The notes beneath the pieces were generated by a model. The model made no database searches, was not told the origin of the DNA, and saw only the letters and a list, made by a program, of their open reading frames with translations. A stretch of 64,000 bases of DNA from Verrucomicrobiota bacterium (GTDB taxonomy: Bacteria; Verrucomicrobiota; Verrucomicrobiia; Limisphaerales; JADLHS01). The DNA is taken from the NCBI GenBank assembly GCA_029573725.1, contig JAKQDQ010000178.1, positions 593,929 to 657,928 on the forward strand, written 5' to 3'. The position numbers were made by a program, and so were the translations under genes. Of this stretch, positions 45,497 to 53,920 are shown piece after piece (the stretch's first letter is position 1; every line of letters begins with the position of its first letter).

Positions 45497-45581
45497 GGAG
45501 CGGGACCAAATCGTCCGGCTTGGAGCTTGCCTCCGACGGGCGGGCTCTGTTCAAATAGCCCCGCTCGTTTCTACAGGCGCG

Positions 45582-47042
45582 ATGCACTATTATCCCAAGC
45601 ATTATTGCGGCGTGTTCGGCATTTTCGGCCATCCGAACGCCGCGGAGTTGACGTATTACGGCCTTTACGCCCTGCAACATCGCGGGCAGGAGAGCGCGGG
45701 GATCGTGGCGTGCGATGGCCAGCAGTTCCGGGAACACAAGGGCATGGGCCTGGTTTCCCAAATCTACAATGGCGCCATCCTGCGGGAACTCGTCGGCGAC
45801 ATGGCGGTGGGACACACCCGCTATTCCACCACCGGCGCCAGCAACATCCGCAACGCCCAACCGCTGACGGGCAATTGTTTGCGGGGACAGATCGCCGTCG
45901 CCCACAACGGCAACCTGATCAACGCGGCGCGCCTGCGCGACCAACTGGAGGCGGGCGGCCTGATGTTCCAGACCACGGCCGACAGCGAGGTGATCCTCAA
46001 TCTGCTCGCGCAGCCCAGCCCGAACGGCAACGAAAACCAGCTCGTCAACGTGATGCGACAGATCGAAGGGGCATTTTCCCTGGTCATCATGACCGAGCAC
46101 GAATTGATCGGCGTGCGCGATCCGCACGGCTTCCGGCCGCTGTCCCTCGGCCGGGTGGACGGGGCCTACGTGCTGTCCAGTGAAACCTGCGCGTTCGATT
46201 TGATCCACGCGCAGTTCGTGCGCGACGTTGAGCCGGGGGAGATCGTGGTGATTGACCGCAAGGGGTTGCACAGCCTGCACGCGTATCCCGAGCAGTCCCG
46301 GCGGGCGTTTTGCATGTTTGAGTACGTCTATTTCGCGCGGCCGGACAGCACCATTGGTGGGCGCAACGTTTACAAGGTGCGCGTCGAGATGGGGCGCCAG
46401 CTGGCCCGGGAACAGCCGGTGGCGGCGGATTTGGTGATTCCCGTGCCGGACAGCGGGGTTTATGCGGCGCTGGGTTACGCCGAGGAATCCGGGATTCCCT
46501 TCGAGATGGCGTTCATCCGCAACCACTATGTCGGCCGCAGTTTTCTGCAGCCGACCCAGCTCATTCGCGATTTCAACGTGCGCGTGAAACTGAACCTCAT
46601 CGAGGAACTGGTCAGCGGCAAGCGCGTGATCATCGTGGATGATTCCATCGTGCGCGGCACGACGTGCCAGGCGCGCGTCAAGACGTTGAAAGACGCCGGC
46701 GCCAAGGAAGTCCACGTGCGCGTCAGTTGTCCGCCACACCGGAATCCGTGCGTTTACGGCATTGATTTTCCCGACCGCAGCAAGCTGATGGCGGCGAATT
46801 ATTCCATTCCGCAAATTTGCGAATATCTCAACGCCGATTCGCTGCATTACCTGTCGCTGGACGGCATGGTGCGCGCCACGGGCCGGCCCAAGGAGAGTTT
46901 CTGTCTGGCGTGTTGGGACGGCGACTACCCGGTGCCGTATGATCCGCAGACGGACAAGGAAATTCTGGAGCGCCGCCGGCATCGGGTGGAAAGCCTGCGC
47001 GACTCCCTGACGCGGGACGACCTGCAGATTCGACTTTTATGA
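45582..47042 (+). CDS. purF: Amidophosphoribosyltransferase
   Basis: First committed enzyme of purine synthesis. The 486-residue protein has an N-terminal Ntn glutaminase domain with CGVFGIFGHPNAAELTYYGL, where Cys9 becomes the nucleophile after removal of a short propeptide, LQHRGQESAGI, VGHTRYSTTG, GNLINAARLR; then a C-terminal PRTase domain with the PRPP loop RVIIVDDSIVRGTTCQARVK, and the cysteines of the [4Fe-4S] type enzyme (HRNPCVYGIDF; SFCLACWDGDYPV). Its stop overlaps the phosphodiesterase start by four bases. Confidence 0.95.
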   Translation: MHYYPKHYCGVFGIFGHPNAAELTYYGLYALQHRGQESAGIVACDGQQFREHKGMGLVSQIYNGAILRELVGDMAVGHTRYSTTGASNIRNAQPLTGNCLRGQIAVAHNGNLINAARLRDQLEAGGLMFQTTADSEVILNLLAQPSPNGNENQLVNVMRQIEGAFSLVIMTEHELIGVRDPHGFRPLSLGRVDGAYVLSSETCAFDLIHAQFVRDVEPGEIVVIDRKGLHSLHAYPEQSRRAFCMFEYVYFARPDSTIGGRNVYKVRVEMGRQLAREQPVAADLVIPVPDSGVYAALGYAEESGIPFEMAFIRNHYVGRSFLQPTQLIRDFNVRVKLNLIEELVSGKRVIIVDDSIVRGTTCQARVKTLKDAGAKEVHVRVSCPPHRNPCVYGIDFPDRSKLMAANYSIPQICEYLNADSLHYLSLDGMVRATGRPKESFCLACWDGDYPVPYDPQTDKEILERRRHRVESLRDSLTRDDLQIRLL

Positions 47043-48433
47043 AATCGTGCAAACATTCGGGGCGGCGTCGCTGGCGCTGGAGCGGGTTGTGGCTGGTGCT
47101 GTCAGTCTTGTGGCTGGGCCCCGGCACACCGGCGCGCGGCGCGGCGAATACCAACCGCCACGTCATCCTCATCACCATTGACGGCCTGGCCGCGTCGTAT
47201 CTTTCCGATCCGCATGCCCCGCTGCCGACGTTGCGCCAGCTGGCCGCGACCGGGGCCGTGGCCGAGGCCATGCACGTCTCCTCCCCGGCGGTGACGTGGC
47301 CCAACCACACCACCCTCGTCACGGGCGTGTCACCGCGCCAGCACGCGGTGTTGTTCAACGGCAAATTGACCCGCGGCGGGCCGGGGGACGCCGTGACATT
47401 GCGCGGCAACTACGACAAGCGGGAGCTGGTGGCCGTGCCGACCGTTTACGACCTGCTGCACGGACTGGGTTTGCGCACCGCAGGGGTCAACTGGCCCTGC
47501 ACCCGCAATAGCGGCGCGTTGGATGACGATTTCCCCGATGTCCCGGGTGCAGTGGATTTCACCACGCCCAAACTGCGTGAAGAATTGATCCAGGCCGGGC
47601 TGTTGACGGGACCGGACAACGAGGCGTTTCGTGCGCATGGCATCGCCGTGATGGACGAAATCTGGACCGGCGCGGCGGTCCACCTGTGGCGCACGCGGCC
47701 GCCGAACTTTCTGCTCTTTCATCTGTTGACCACCGATTCCGTGCAACATCAATACGGCCCGCAATCCACCGCCGCCTACGCCGCGCTGGGGCTGGCGGAC
47801 GCGCGGGTGGCCGAGCTGTTGCGGGCGGTGGATGCCGCCGGTTTGCGGGCCCAAACGACGGTGTTCGTCACTTCCGATCATGGCTTCGTCCGGCCCACCA
47901 AGCGGCTGCGTCCCAATGTGCTTTTCCGCAAGGCCGGCCTGTTCGAGGCGCCACCCCGGCGGCGGGCGCAATCCGTGGCGGAAGGCGGCACGGCCTTTGT
48001 GTATTTGACCCATCCCGAAACACGGGCGGAAGATCGCGCCAGGGTCCTGGATCTGTTACGGGGACAGGAGGGGATTGCGGCAATTTTGACGCCGGAACGC
48101 TTCGCCGGGTTGGGGCTGCCCGACCCGGCGCAAAATCCGCAGATGGGCGATTTGTTGCTGGCGGCTGAGGACGGTTACGCCTTCATCAATGATGCCACGG
48201 CCAATGACTGGCTGGTGGAACTGAAGAACCCGGTGGGCACGCACGGTTATCTGGCCAGCGAACCCAAGATGGACGGCGTGTTCATCGCGGCGGGCGCAGG
48301 CATCCGCCCCGGCGTCAAGCTGCAACGGGTCGGGAATGTGGACGTCGCCCCCACCATTGCGGCCTTGTTCGGCCAGACCATGAGCGGGGTCGAAGGCCGG
48401 GTGTTGCAGCAGATTTTAACCGGATCAAAGTAG
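47039..48433 (+). CDS. Exported alkaline-phosphatase-superfamily phosphodiesterase (NPP-like)
   Basis: A 464-residue protein with a signal peptide (WLVLSVLWLGPGTPARGAAN). Motifs of the nucleotide pyrophosphatase/phosphodiesterase fold: ILITIDGLAASYL (metal Asp), SSPAVTWPNHTTLVTGVSPR with the Thr nucleophile region, LLTTDSVQHQYGP (metal Asp and His), and VTSDHGF (metal Asp/His) followed by VGTHGYLAS. Metal ligands appear complete. It overlaps purF by four bases, which suggests co-translation, though a functional link is not obvious. Confidence 0.85.
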   Translation: MKSCKHSGRRRWRWSGLWLVLSVLWLGPGTPARGAANTNRHVILITIDGLAASYLSDPHAPLPTLRQLAATGAVAEAMHVSSPAVTWPNHTTLVTGVSPRQHAVLFNGKLTRGGPGDAVTLRGNYDKRELVAVPTVYDLLHGLGLRTAGVNWPCTRNSGALDDDFPDVPGAVDFTTPKLREELIQAGLLTGPDNEAFRAHGIAVMDEIWTGAAVHLWRTRPPNFLLFHLLTTDSVQHQYGPQSTAAYAALGLADARVAELLRAVDAAGLRAQTTVFVTSDHGFVRPTKRLRPNVLFRKAGLFEAPPRRRAQSVAEGGTAFVYLTHPETRAEDRARVLDLLRGQEGIAAILTPERFAGLGLPDPAQNPQMGDLLLAAEDGYAFINDATANDWLVELKNPVGTHGYLASEPKMDGVFIAAGAGIRPGVKLQRVGNVDVAPTIAALFGQTMSGVEGRVLQQILTGSK

Positions 48434-48436
48434 GGG

Positions 48437-48521
48437 TGGTGCGCACGGCAGGACTTGAACCTGCACGCCTTACGGCACTACCACCTCAAGGTAGCGCGTC
48501 TGCCAATTCCGCCACGTGCGC
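48437..48521 (-). tRNA. tRNA-Leu(GAG)
   Basis: On the minus strand: acceptor GCGCACG paired with CGTGCGC, D-arm GGCGGAATTGGCAGACGC, anticodon stem CTACC/GGTAG with loop TTGAGGT (anticodon GAG), long variable arm TGCCGTAAGGCG typical of tRNA-Leu, T-arm TGCAGG-TTCAAGT-CCTGCC, discriminator A and an encoded CCA. Reads CUC/CUU leucine codons. Confidence 0.95.
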
Positions 48522-48654
48522 TAGGGCGCGCAAAATAGAGCAATTCTCCCCACGCCCGGCAAGGTTTAATTCCGCGACATCCGCAGGCCGTGGCGGTGCG
48601 CGCCGCCGTCCACTGTCGTCGCCGGCGGCGCCGCGCGCGCTGGCGTCCCCCCGG

Positions 48655-51030
48655 TCAGGGCGCCGCCCGCTGCAGGCGGAAGTACTGCGGGGCCCCGGTG
48701 GGCGTCACCTGCACGCGATAACGTCCGTTGCTCAGGGTGCCGGTTGACACGGCGGTCCAGGCGCCGGAGGCGGGATCATTCCGGGTTTCGAGCGTGTAGC
48801 CGCCGTGCGCCATGGCCCAGGAGACCTCCAGTTTGTCCCCAAGCGGTTGGATTCGCAGGAACGGCAGGGCCAGGGCGATGATGCCGTTGTTGGTGTCCAG
48901 GGCAAACAAGGTGTCCGCACCGAAGGCCAGCGCGCCCCGGTACAACGTGTTGGCGTTGTCGGTGGGCGTCACCACCGAGTGCAACAGGACCGGCGGGGTG
49001 GTCTCGTCCACCTGACTGATGTCGTAGAGATTCACCGTATCGGGACTGGCAATGGCCACGCCGGCCAGCAGGTGATGCTCCGCATCCACGGCGATGGGTT
49101 TCACATTCGCGTCGAAGTTGTTCCAGTCGTAGGCCGCGAGTACCGTCGCCTCGCCCGTGGTCCAATCAAAGGCGTAGTGGGCCAGGGTGCCACCGGCGTT
49201 GGATTGTCCCCAGAAGGTGTCTCCCGCGCCAAAGGCCGCTCCTTCCACAATGGCTCCGGTCGGCACGTTGGAAATGATGGTGGGGGAAAAGCTGCTGCCA
49301 TCGGTCGTTGTGAAAACCGCCACGAATTCCTGGCCGCCCGTCGGCAGCAAAATCTGGGTATTTGTGCCGGCCCCGCGCACGGCGATCGTATTTCCCCATT
49401 GCCGGTTGGCGGTGCCCTGCATGGGATCGCCCTGGAAGGCGATCGTGGGTTGGGCGGTTTCATTGGCCCAGCGATAGAGGGTCGTGGTGGTGTTGGGCAG
49501 GCTGCCAAAGTTCGCGGCATAGATGACGCCGTCCGCGGCCACGCCCACCATCAAGAGCGGGAAGGTGCCGCCACTGATGCCGGCGACGCTCAGGGTGCCG
49601 CGGTCGGCGCCGGTGGCGCCATCAATCAAATTCACACTCAACCCTCCGGCGCGATTCACCAGCACCAGATGTCCGGTCACCGGGTTGTACGCCATGCCGC
49701 GCTGGTTATTGCCGGAAGCGGTCAAGTAAGGCCGGGAGCCCGGGGCCAAACTCCAGATGGGCGACATGATTCCCGAAGGCAGCACCGTCAGGTAGGCGGC
49801 GAGGCTGTAGGTGGTGCCCGCGCTGTTGGAAACCAGCACGAGGTAGGTGCCCTCATCCTCCTGGCGGGCGTTGGCGATCGTCAACACCGGACCGGTTGCG
49901 CCGGGGATGTCCATGCCGTTCAACTGCCATTGATAGGTGAGGGGGGGCGTGCCGGTGGCCGAGGCCACCAGGGTGGCCTTGTCGCCGGCGTACACGGTGG
50001 TGTCCTGCGGTTCGAGAATCATTGACGGGGGAATCGGGTCGCTCGAGGGCGAGAGGCTGTACGCCTGCACTCCGTTGTTGCTGTCCAGGGTGAACACCAG
50101 GCTGCCACCGAAATCCACCGCGCCCATGAAGAGGTTGTTGTTGTAATCCAGCGGCAGTCCGACGCTGCTGAGCAGCGCGGGGGGCACGGCCAGGTTGGCA
50201 ATGTCGTACAGATTCACCGTGTCCGGAGTGGTGATGTTGATGCCCACGAGGCGATGGTTCGCCACATCCACGTTGAACGGTCCGACCGTCCCGGGGAAGT
50301 TGGTGATGCTGTACGCCTGCAACGTGGTCGCGGTGCCGGCATTCGTGTCAAACCCCAGATGCACCAGCGGGCCGTTCACGGACTTCGCCCAGAAGGTGTT
50401 ATTGGCGCCGAACGCAATTGCGATGCCCATCTGACCGGGCATGACATCAGTTGCCAGTTTTTGCGCGGTGAAATTGACGCCATCGGTGGTGGTAAGCAAC
50501 GCGGCGATGGTGCCCGCGCTGGAAGACACCAGGATCTGCGTCGCGGCCCCCGCCCCCCGCACGGCAAACGTCGTGCCCCATTGTTGAATGTCGCCCGCGC
50601 CGGGATCGCCCGCATAGGCGATGGTGCAGCCGCTGCTCTCGTCCGCCCAGCGATAGACGGTAAACGCGGGGGTCGAACTGCCAATCGTGCCGAAGTTGGC
50701 CGCGTAAATCGCCCCATCCGCCGCCACGCCGATTTTGCTCAGGGCGAACGTCCCCGGATTGACCACGCCGCTGGTGTCCAGGGTGCTGAGGTCCGACCCG
50801 GTGGCGGCGTCCAATACCGCCACGACCACGGGGTTGGCGCGATGCACAATCAACACATGGTCGGTCACCGGATTATAGGCCAGTCCGCGTTCCGTCGTGC
50901 TCGTGCCCAAATAATCCCGGTCGCCAGGTTGCAGACTCCAAACATTTTCCAATTTCAATCCCTGCGCACCAGCGGTCGCCAGTGCGAGGGCGGTGAATCC
51001 CAAAGCGGATAGCAGTGATGATTGTTTCAT
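48655..51030 (-). CDS. Exported duplicated beta-propeller-like protein with central Ig-like domain (DUF4623-like)
   Basis: A 791-residue protein with a signal peptide (LLSALGFTALALATAGAQG). Two homologous halves of roughly 310 residues are separated by an immunoglobulin-like domain. Matching segments: RGLAYNPVTDHVLIVHRAN and RGMAYNPVTGHLVLVNRAG; IGVAADGAIYAANFG and VGVAADGVIYAANFG; QWGTTFAVRGAGAATQILV and QWGNTIAVRGAGTNTQILL. The central domain (LVASATGTPPLTYQWQLNG, DEGTYLVLVSNSAGTTYSLA) is a classic Ig-like fold. A short beta-sandwich tail ends the protein. DUF4623 is the nearest family I can name, with moderate confidence. Likely a surface-binding protein; no catalytic motif seen. Confidence 0.75.
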   Translation of the reverse strand: MKQSSLLSALGFTALALATAGAQGLKLENVWSLQPGDRDYLGTSTTERGLAYNPVTDHVLIVHRANPVVVAVLDAATGSDLSTLDTSGVVNPGTFALSKIGVAADGAIYAANFGTIGSSTPAFTVYRWADESSGCTIAYAGDPGAGDIQQWGTTFAVRGAGAATQILVSSSAGTIAALLTTTDGVNFTAQKLATDVMPGQMGIAIAFGANNTFWAKSVNGPLVHLGFDTNAGTATTLQAYSITNFPGTVGPFNVDVANHRLVGINITTPDTVNLYDIANLAVPPALLSSVGLPLDYNNNLFMGAVDFGGSLVFTLDSNNGVQAYSLSPSSDPIPPSMILEPQDTTVYAGDKATLVASATGTPPLTYQWQLNGMDIPGATGPVLTIANARQEDEGTYLVLVSNSAGTTYSLAAYLTVLPSGIMSPIWSLAPGSRPYLTASGNNQRGMAYNPVTGHLVLVNRAGGLSVNLIDGATGADRGTLSVAGISGGTFPLLMVGVAADGVIYAANFGSLPNTTTTLYRWANETAQPTIAFQGDPMQGTANRQWGNTIAVRGAGTNTQILLPTGGQEFVAVFTTTDGSSFSPTIISNVPTGAIVEGAAFGAGDTFWGQSNAGGTLAHYAFDWTTGEATVLAAYDWNNFDANVKPIAVDAEHHLLAGVAIASPDTVNLYDISQVDETTPPVLLHSVVTPTDNANTLYRGALAFGADTLFALDTNNGIIALALPFLRIQPLGDKLEVSWAMAHGGYTLETRNDPASGAWTAVSTGTLSNGRYRVQVTPTGAPQYFRLQRAAP

Positions 51031-51323
51031 GGTGATTCTGGATGTTTTACGGCCTTCTGGTGAGTCCGTAATGGTGGGGAGTCTAAAGAATCATCCGCAC
51101 GGCAACCAGCATAAAATTTTCATCGCTGACAACGGTGCGCGGCTTTGCGTCCGCAAGGAGCGGCGGTGATTGAAGCGGTCCACCCCAGTACGCATGTGAT
51201 CTTGACTTTCACCGCCACCAAGTTTTGACTTTTCTTGTTCGCGAAAGGGGTCGAGGGGATGGTGTTGGCCATGCTAAAATCCCCGACGTAACCGCAACCA
51301 GTCCAGTCTCGATTTCTACAAGC

Positions 51324-52103
51324 ATGCCGATCAAAACCACGATCCTAAGCGTCATCATTTCTCTGGGTTGCCAACTGGCTGTCTTGGCGGACGAATCGGT
51401 GCACCTTAACCTCGAGGTGGACGGCATTTCACGTCTGGCGTTGATCTATGCACCAGCCTCGGCGCACACGAATCCCGCACCCGTCGTGTTTGTGTTTCAC
51501 GGTCATGGCGGCAACGCGCGTCAGGCGCAGCGTCAGTTTCACCTGGAACGGGAATGGCCGGAGGCAATCGTCGTTTATCCGCAAGGGCTGCCGACCCCCG
51601 GCCAATTGACGGATCCCGAAGGCCGACGCAACGGCTGGCAGGCGACCGCAGACGCTTTCGAAGGTCGTGATTTGAAGTTCTTCGACGCCCTGCTGGCGCG
51701 GTTGCGCAAGGACTATCGTGTGGCGGATCAGCGCATTTACGCCACCGGACATTCCAACGGTGGCGGTTTCACCTACCTGCTCTGGCTGGAACGCGGCGCC
51801 ACTTTGCGCGCGGTCGCGCCTTCTGCGGCGGTCGCCAAATACGCACCCCGTTTGTCGCCCAAACCTGTGCTGATGATCGCCGGTCAAAAAGATTCACTCG
51901 TGAAGTTCTCCTGGCAGGAAAGGATGCTGAAAGAAGTGCAGCGCGTTAATGGCTGCTCAACCAACAGCGAAACGTGGGGACAGGACGGCGTGATGTATCC
52001 ATCCCCCCTCGGCACACCGGTCATCGCCATTATCCATCCGGGAGGCCACACTTTTCTCAAAATCGCGCCCGGATTGATCGCGAAGTTCTTCAAGGAATAT
52101 TGA
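51324..52103 (+). CDS. Exported esterase (PHB depolymerase / feruloyl esterase LpqC-like)
   Basis: A 259-residue alpha/beta hydrolase with a signal peptide (SVIISLGCQLAVLADE). FVFHGHGGNARQAQRQFHLE carries the oxyanion-hole His-Gly, YATGHSNGGGFTYLLWLE the nucleophile Ser in GHSNGGG, and HPGGHTFLKIAP the catalytic His near the C-terminus; the Asp is probably in AGQKDSLV. Such enzymes release acyl or hydroxycinnamoyl groups from plant polysaccharides or cleave PHB. It converges with the decayed ABC transporter region, overlapping its end. Confidence 0.82.
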   Translation: MPIKTTILSVIISLGCQLAVLADESVHLNLEVDGISRLALIYAPASAHTNPAPVVFVFHGHGGNARQAQRQFHLEREWPEAIVVYPQGLPTPGQLTDPEGRRNGWQATADAFEGRDLKFFDALLARLRKDYRVADQRIYATGHSNGGGFTYLLWLERGATLRAVAPSAAVAKYAPRLSPKPVLMIAGQKDSLVKFSWQERMLKEVQRVNGCSTNSETWGQDGVMYPSPLGTPVIAIIHPGGHTFLKIAPGLIAKFFKEY

Positions 52104-53170
52104 CCGCCGATGGCGAACGCGCGTCTTGCGAACCGCAGCCTTGACTTGTGGTGGCGATTTCGGGCGCGGTTGGCGGAGCGCGGATCAGCGCAAGGCCAAC
52201 CACGGTACCGGCGAGCGCACCCGCGGTCAGCGGCCAGGGCAAGGCCTGCGCCTCAGCGAACCATTGAAAGGCAGGCGCGTAACCATCAAACCATGGTTCA
52301 GCGCGTGGACAATCCTGCTGCAAACGAGGGAACGACTTTGCCACGCCACATAACCCAGGATCACGCCCAACAGAAACGTGGGCCGCAAGCGATAAATCGA
52401 GGGGTGCGCCAGACCGGACAGCAACGCCGAAACACCGATTGCCGCCCAAGCGCGCCCGGCGTTGCCGCACGAGCTGCCAGCGGAAGGAATAGAGTTCCTG
52501 GTATAAACGGGACCAGGCGGCGGCCGGGTGGGATGCAACGAGTCATAAAAAAACCGTGATGCGTCCCGGGTCTTGGCGCTCCCAAGCTTCCTGAGCGCCC
52601 GGCCAAAGCACGAGCACGGCGTCCGCCGTTTTTTGCTCGATCACCACTTGAGCAGCGGAGAACACTTCCTCACGAAAAGTGTTGGTCGTTGTGCTGGATG
52701 GCGTCGCTGTATTGGTGGCGCTGCGTGAGACGGGGGCAGGAGGAAATGAGATTGGTCACCGTTTCAAAGGTGTGGCGCAAGGGGGCAGGTATGGCCTGCC
52801 ACGGATGCAGTTGCAGGGCTTTATTCGTCTGCAAAAGCTGGTCAATTCCGTTGCTGCACCCCAGACCGCAATCTGCGGTCACGCGCTGATCGGCATAGAA
52901 GCGGTTTCATAATTCGTAGCCGCCGAAGTAATGAGGCGGAGACATGTGTTTTTCCTGGGATTTCCGCCTCCTCACGTCGGCGGCTACCGCCGAAAAAGAT
53001 TTTTGAAACCGCTTCTAGTATTTTTGCACCTGCGCCACTTTTTAAGGAATGAGCAAACCCGGCGGATACAGCACGATGGGAAAGCCAACCACGAGGGTCA
53101 GCGTCAGCCAGTCGCGCCATGCTTCCACGAATTCCGTGCGGAAAATGGTGTAAATGATTCGCGGGCGCAT
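52090..53170 (-). pseudogene. Decayed NatB-type ABC permease with CPBP protease domain
   Basis: Three fragments of one gene are readable on the minus strand. First, a 42-codon N-terminal piece from the ATG at 53170 (MRPRIIYTIFRTEFVEAWRD, then a transmembrane start) that ends in a stop at 53042. Second, part of the extracytoplasmic domain near 52676-52550 (FSAAQVVIEQKTADAVLVLW, WERQDPGRITVF). Third, a CPBP glutamic-type intramembrane protease end (ALLSGLAHPSIYRLRPTFLL, CSRIVHALNHGLMV), then ALPWPLTAGALAGTVVGLAL in another frame. Frameshifts are visible at a run of seven A (52547-52553) and near 52285. A 122 bp palindromic element (52896-53017) lies in the gap between fragments one and two. The 5' part of the periplasmic domain and several membrane helices are missing. 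Confidence 0.8.
52896..53017. repeat. 122 bp near-palindromic element (MITE- or REP-like)
   Basis: Perfect 14-base terminal inverted repeats TAGAAGCGGTTTCA / TGAAACCGCTTCTA enclose inner inverted segments GTAGCCGCCGA with ATGAGGCGGA and TCCGCCTCCT with GTCGGCGGCTAC, so almost the whole element can fold into one long hairpin. It has no coding content. It lies in the permease pseudogene, where the gene is broken. A clear target-site duplication was not seen. Confidence 0.75.
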
Positions 53171-53189
53171 CTGACTTCAAACAGGTTGA

Positions 53190-53712
53190 CTGGCCGGATC
53201 CGCCGCGGGTTGCCGCGCGTATTGCGGTCGGTTCATCCAGGAGCAGCACCTCGGGCTGGTGCAGCAAGGCGCGGGAGATGTTGGCGCGCTGTTTCCATCC
53301 GGAGGGAAGTGTGCAACACGGGCGACCCGCAAATGTTGTCATTTCCAAATCACGTATCAGCGTATTGATGCGCTCCTCCAACGCCGGCTGCGCCAGGCCA
53401 TATGGGCGCCCGAAGCAACGCAATACTTCGCGCGGTGTCAGGCGTTGGTAGAACTGGGTATCGCCGCTGCGGAAGCCGATGTTGCGTTTCGTGTCCAGCG
53501 GATGCTCGCGAACGCTGAGATCGCGAATAAACGCGCCGCCCACAGTGGGGGAGAATCCCGGTCCGCAGGCGCAACAGCGTGGTTTTTCCCGCGCCATTGG
53601 GGCCGAGCAAGCCGACGATCTCACCGGCGCGCACTTCAAGATCCACGCCGGCCACCGCAGTGACCGTGGCGAATTCTTTCCGTAATCCGCAGGCTCGCAA
53701 TAACGGCGTCAT
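53190..53712 (-). pseudogene. Decayed NatA-type ABC transporter ATPase
   Basis: The N-terminus MTPLLRACGLRKEFATVTAV and an intact Walker A (GLLGPNGAGKTTLLRL) are in one frame; after a frameshift near 53575 the reading continues in another (TVGGAFIRDLSVREHPLDTK, NIGF, YQRLTPREVLRCFGRPYGLA). The ABC signature is degraded to LPSGWKQRANISRALL and Walker B remains (VLLLDEPTA), after which the H-loop and C-terminal third are lost at a deletion that joins the permease start. The gene cannot give a working ATPase. Together with the permease fragments it is a dead NatAB-like exporter. Confidence 0.82.
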
Positions 53713-53920
53713 ACGCGGCTGGCGGTGGAAAAGACTCGTGCTCCCGTCTTCGGCATCATCCGTTGCGCGCGGATTGGAGCAAAGGAAACTCCGATTGTCA
53801 GTCGCAATTTATCGATACGACTGGATCAGAACCGCCGCCGGGTTCGACTGCGTTCGAGGCAAGGTTTCATTTCCTTCAATTCGCTGCTGACAGCGCGCGC
53901 CCGGTGGCTAATGCTGAGGC

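Noticed and set aside
45497..45581. Possible purine riboswitch upstream of purF
   Set aside because: The region is too short and lacks the conserved core; nothing supports it.
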